34,167 bases of DNA from JAHJCW01 sp965369995 (GTDB lineage: Bacteria > Fidelibacterota > Marinisomatia > Marinisomatales > JAHJCW01): assembly GCA_965369995.1 (NCBI GenBank), contig CBDURO010000015.1, forward strand, positions 1-34,167, written 5' to 3'. The notes under the pieces were generated by a model. The model searched no databases and was not told the origin of the DNA. It was given only the letters and a program-made list of their open reading frames with translations. How positions within the stretch are numbered: position 1 is the stretch's first letter; each line of letters starts with the position of its first letter. The position numbers and the translations under genes are program-made. This document shows, piece after piece, positions 31,981-34,167 of the stretch.

Positions 31981-32837
31981 TTGATTATACGACATATACC
32001 GGCACTTTAAGAGTTAAAGGGAAAGTTGCATATATAGAAACTGCTAGTGGAGAAAAAATCTTTGAAAATGAAAAGATTTGGGATGGTTATATTAAACATT
32101 GGGAAAATACTATTGTATGTGCCAGAAGATTAACACAACTTGATTACGATAATGGCAAACCGATTATTATTATGTGGCCGAATGAACCGACACCCAAAAC
32201 CCTATTTGTTCATATTTATTATAATGAGCGACTGGTTAAATATTTTGATTCAACTTTGGGTCATTTAGCGATAAACATTAACGGGAAAATCTTCAATTTT
32301 GCCAAAAAAATCAATGAAAATGAGGTAATCACAAAAGAAGAATATTTTTATCGCCCTGCCTTAGGTGAATTTGCTCCGTCACCTAATAATGGAAAGCAGG
32401 AAATATCGGTTAACGGTAAATCTTATTTTGACAAATTCGGCAGAAATTTTATGCGGGGAGTCCATGTAATCCATATTGAAGGAATAGAAACTGATAAATT
32501 ATATAAAATTTTAAAAGAAGAACTTGATTTAATTCATAATACGCCACCAAAGCCGAACGATCCGGAAAATTATCCTGATTTTCATGCTATTAAAAGGAGT
32601 TGCACAAGTATTGTAAGAGATGGGTTTAGAAAATATGGATTTAAAAAAATCAAAGGTGTTATTCCACGAGACTTTTTTGTAAACGCTGCCTATAATTTAA
32701 AAAAAGAAAAAGACCTTAAAGTGAAAATTTATAAAATGCCGCAATTGATTGTTCCTGAATGTCCACCGAGCAAAGCAACATTTTTGTTTAATATTAAAAA
32801 TTGGTTCCGAATCAGAACACTCAAGTACGAAAATTAA
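31977..32837 (+). CDS. Unassigned protein, possible permuted papain-like (NlpC/P60 or DUF4105-type) fold
   Basis: A 286-residue protein without signal peptide or clear membrane helix. Residues 1-75 look like a small beta domain. The central part has a Gly-His at 95-96 in the strand STLGHLAININGKIFNF, and about 110 residues later a Cys at 209 in RSCTSIVRDGFRKYGF, preceded by HIEGIETDKLYKILKEELD. The order His-strand then Cys-helix is that of circularly permuted NlpC/P60, LRAT-like and DUF4105 proteins, where Cys and His are the catalytic pair. This is a motif-level inference; I do not recognise a named family. It overlaps recO by ATGA and ends 1 nt before the rhomboid start, so the three are likely co-translated. 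If the reading is right it would be a cysteine hydrolase or acyltransferase. Confidence 0.6.
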   Translation: MIDYTTYTGTLRVKGKVAYIETASGEKIFENEKIWDGYIKHWENTIVCARRLTQLDYDNGKPIIIMWPNEPTPKTLFVHIYYNERLVKYFDSTLGHLAININGKIFNFAKKINENEVITKEEYFYRPALGEFAPSPNNGKQEISVNGKSYFDKFGRNFMRGVHVIHIEGIETDKLYKILKEELDLIHNTPPKPNDPENYPDFHAIKRSCTSIVRDGFRKYGFKKIKGVIPRDFFVNAAYNLKKEKDLKVKIYKMPQLIVPECPPSKATFLFNIKNWFRIRTLKYEN

Positions 32838-32838
32838 C

Positions 32839-33663
32839 ATGCGCTACCAATTTCAATCGCACCAAACACAATTCACTTGGAATCCCAGGAGGTTTAGTGA
32901 TGCTATAAAGGTATTAATCATAATTAATGTTGGCATGTATCTCTTGCAGATAATTACCGGATCGCAGGAAAGGATGATAGAGATTTTTGGATTATCGACT
33001 GAAACAATTTGGCCAATGATATGGCAACCCATCACATATATGTTCATGCATGGTGGGGTATGGCATGTTGCAATAAACATGTTCGTATTATGGATGTTTG
33101 GTACGGAACTAGAAAACATTTGGGGTAAAAATGAATTCCTTAAATATTATTTTGTAACAGGAGTCGGTGCCGGTATAATTTGGTTACTTTTTAATATAGG
33201 CGGTTCCAATGCAATTTTAATTGGAGCAAGTGGTGCAGTTTATGGTATTTTGATGGCGTATGGACTAATGTTTCCAAATAGAACAGTGTATGTTTATTTT
33301 CTATTTCCCGTAAAGGTTAAGTATTTTGTTATTTTCATTGGAGCTATTGCCTTTTTTTCTTCTATGGGAACCGGTTCAAATATTAGTCACTTAACACATC
33401 TTTCAGGGATGTTAATTGGTTATTTATATCTGCGCTTTAGCGATCATTGGCGAAACATGAAATTTAATTTTAGGAAAAAGATTATCGAATTGAAGAGCAT
33501 GCAAAAAGGCAAAGACAATCAGCAGAAAATGAAGTTACAGCAAGAAGTAGATAGACTGTTAGATAAGGCTAATATTTGTGGCTGGGAAAGTTTAACTGAA
33601 GAAGAACAGATAAAATTACAAGCGTCCAGTTGGAAATTGTCCTCAAAAAACCCGAAGGATTAA
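32839..33663 (+). CDS. Rhomboid family intramembrane serine protease
   Basis: 274 residues from ATG 32839, one nucleotide after the preceding stop; an in-frame ATG at 32749 would lie wholly inside the upstream gene and adds a non-family stretch. Six membrane helices carry the rhomboid signatures: GGVWHVAINMFVLWMFGTEL (oxyanion-hole His/Asn helix and L1 loop), IGASGAVYGI (catalytic Ser of GxSG) and HLTHLSGMLIGYLYLRF (catalytic His). The C-terminus after about residue 205 is a charged, probably cytoplasmic coil (KGKDNQQKMKLQQEVDRLLD). Substrates unknown. Closed by a hairpin at 33688-33709. Confidence 0.95.
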   Translation: MRYQFQSHQTQFTWNPRRFSDAIKVLIIINVGMYLLQIITGSQERMIEIFGLSTETIWPMIWQPITYMFMHGGVWHVAINMFVLWMFGTELENIWGKNEFLKYYFVTGVGAGIIWLLFNIGGSNAILIGASGAVYGILMAYGLMFPNRTVYVYFLFPVKVKYFVIFIGAIAFFSSMGTGSNISHLTHLSGMLIGYLYLRFSDHWRNMKFNFRKKIIELKSMQKGKDNQQKMKLQQEVDRLLDKANICGWESLTEEEQIKLQASSWKLSSKNPKD

Positions 33664-33687
33664 GATAAAGAATACCACCTCTATAGC

Positions 33688-33709
33688 TCTCCCCCAAATT
33701 AGGGGGAGA
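33688..33709. terminator. Hairpin between convergent genes, likely terminator
   Basis: TCTCCCCC (33688-33695) and GGGGGAGA (33702-33709) form an 8-bp stem with a 6-nt loop (AAATTA). An A-rich stretch follows rather than Ts on the plus strand. It sits between the rhomboid stop and the converging T9SS gene, so it may serve both; the words CCCCCTAAATT-type also occur as dispersed repeats in such genomes. Confidence 0.55.
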
Positions 33710-33741
33710 AAATAAGTGTGGGTATTAATATTGAAAAAAAA

Positions 33742-34167
33742 TTACTTCAATAAAATTAATTTGTCAGTTTTAACTTCATTACCAACGGTAACCCGACTTA
33801 AATAAACTCCTCCCGGTACTTCTTTACCGTTCTGATTTGTTCCATTCCATTGAATTTCATACCAACCGACGGGTTGTTCTTTATTCACGAGTGTTGTAAT
33901 CAATTTGCCAGTAATGTCGTAGATTGCAATCAGTACAGACGCATTGCTATGCGTCTCTACAGCTGGAAATGAATATCTAATTGTCGTAATCGGGTTAAAC
34001 GGACTGGGATAAGCCATTACAGTAAATTTATCAGCAATAGATGATAAAGGATTACTATCAATAGTAACTTCACGCGTTGCGTGATATGTAACTACACCAT
34101 TATAATCCACATCCGCTACCCGATATTTATATGTATTCCCCTGCTGCACTAATTTATCAACATATTC
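33742..34167 (-). CDS. C-terminal part of a T9SS cargo protein, 5' end beyond window
   Basis: The minus-strand frame is open to the right edge (EYVDKLVQQGNTYKYRV...), so the GTG at 34149 is not a real start. A fibronectin-III-like edge (NTYKYRVADVDYNGVVTYHA) is followed by a T9SS type A sorting domain: MAYPSPFNPITTIRYSFP, IAIYDITGKLITTL, GWYEIQWNGTNQNGKEVPGG, VKTDKLILLK. The catalytic or binding part lies outside. Oddity: the stretch VETHSNASVL inside the sorting domain is encoded by a palindromic GTAGAGACGCAT repeat (33933-33960), making this strand connection longer than usual. The family fit is clear; function unknown. Confidence 0.85.
   Translation of the reverse strand, partial: EYVDKLVQQGNTYKYRVADVDYNGVVTYHATREVTIDSNPLSSIADKFTVMAYPSPFNPITTIRYSFPAVETHSNASVLIAIYDITGKLITTLVNKEQPVGWYEIQWNGTNQNGKEVPGGVYLSRVTVGNEVKTDKLILLK
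33933..33960. repeat. GTAGAGACGCAT palindrome inside coding sequence
   Basis: GTACAGACGCAT (33933-33944), TGCT, ATGCGTCTCTAC (33949-33960): 12-nt arms with one mismatch. This is the dispersed GTAGAGACGCA/TGCGTCTCTAC palindrome, translated in frame within a T9SS sorting domain. A degenerate relative lies at 5313-5338. Confidence 0.7.

Noticed and set aside
32749..32838. Upstream ATG that would add 30 residues to the rhomboid protease
   Set aside because: The extension lies wholly inside the preceding gene and has no rhomboid similarity; ATG 32839 starts right after that gene's stop.
1..34167. CRISPR array, rRNA or tRNA genes, phage or insertion-sequence transposase genes
   Set aside because: No regularly spaced repeats, no cloverleaf-like or rRNA-like segments and no transposase or integrase motifs were seen by eye; a tRNA and covariance-model scan would be needed to exclude small RNAs.

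Overview
The window is a low-GC bacterial chromosome segment. It suggests a member of the FCB superphylum (Bacteroidota/Ignavibacteriota/Marinimicrobia side), probably an uncultured anaerobic lineage close to Marinimicrobia. The support is as follows. Two or three surface proteins carry type IX secretion (T9SS) C-terminal sorting domains. There is a PorV/PorQ-type barrel, and a TonB-dependent receptor with an N-terminal carboxypeptidase-regulatory-like domain but no SusD partner. Pyruvate:ferredoxin oxidoreductase points to anaerobic metabolism. Several putative promoters fit the Bacteroidota-type pattern TTG-N20/21-TAnnTTT. The phylum assignment is inference; no rRNA or tRNA gene is visible.

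Layout. 1-3254 (-): pyruvate:ferredoxin oxidoreductase, cut by the left edge. 3433-5037 (+): phytoene-desaturase/retinol-saturase-like FAD oxidoreductase, divergent from it. 5038-5738: repeat-rich intergenic DNA with a MITE-like element, two palindromes and a TetR-type operator. 5739-11621 (+): an apparent export operon with a TetR regulator, a periplasmic LolA-like protein, an outer-membrane barrel, a small membrane protein and a 12-TM RND/MMPL exporter. 12118-20093 (+): TonB-dependent receptor, large T9SS cargo protein and PorV-like barrel, closed by a strong terminator. 20163-22685 (-): an arylsulfotransferase-like T9SS cargo gene between two decayed genes. 22867-24352 (-): an AroQ-like protein lacking most catalytic residues, a Lys-rich membrane protein and a DUF3108 protein, the first two coupled by ATGA and the last two overlapping by 79 nt. 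24551-29727 (-): glycosyltransferase, MgtE, CPBP protease, SpoU methyltransferase and RsgA. 29823-33663 (+): prolyl-tRNA synthetase, RecO, an unassigned protein with a possible permuted papain-like fold, and rhomboid protease. 33742-34167 (-): the C-terminus of another T9SS cargo protein, cut by the right edge.

How it works together. The 5.7-11.6 kb operon has parts for all three envelope layers (inner-membrane pump, periplasmic carrier, outer-membrane barrel), and its regulator probably binds the perfect palindrome in front of its own gene. The 12.1-20.1 kb genes form a surface module of receptor, secreted partner and PorV-like component. A recurring theme is short dispersed repeats of the intergenic type that also lie inside coding sequence, always in parts that tolerate change: two signal-peptide regions and one sorting-domain region. 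The most unusual candidates are the AroQ-fold pseudoenzyme cluster, the two pseudogenes around the arylsulfotransferase gene, and the permuted papain-like candidate behind recO.
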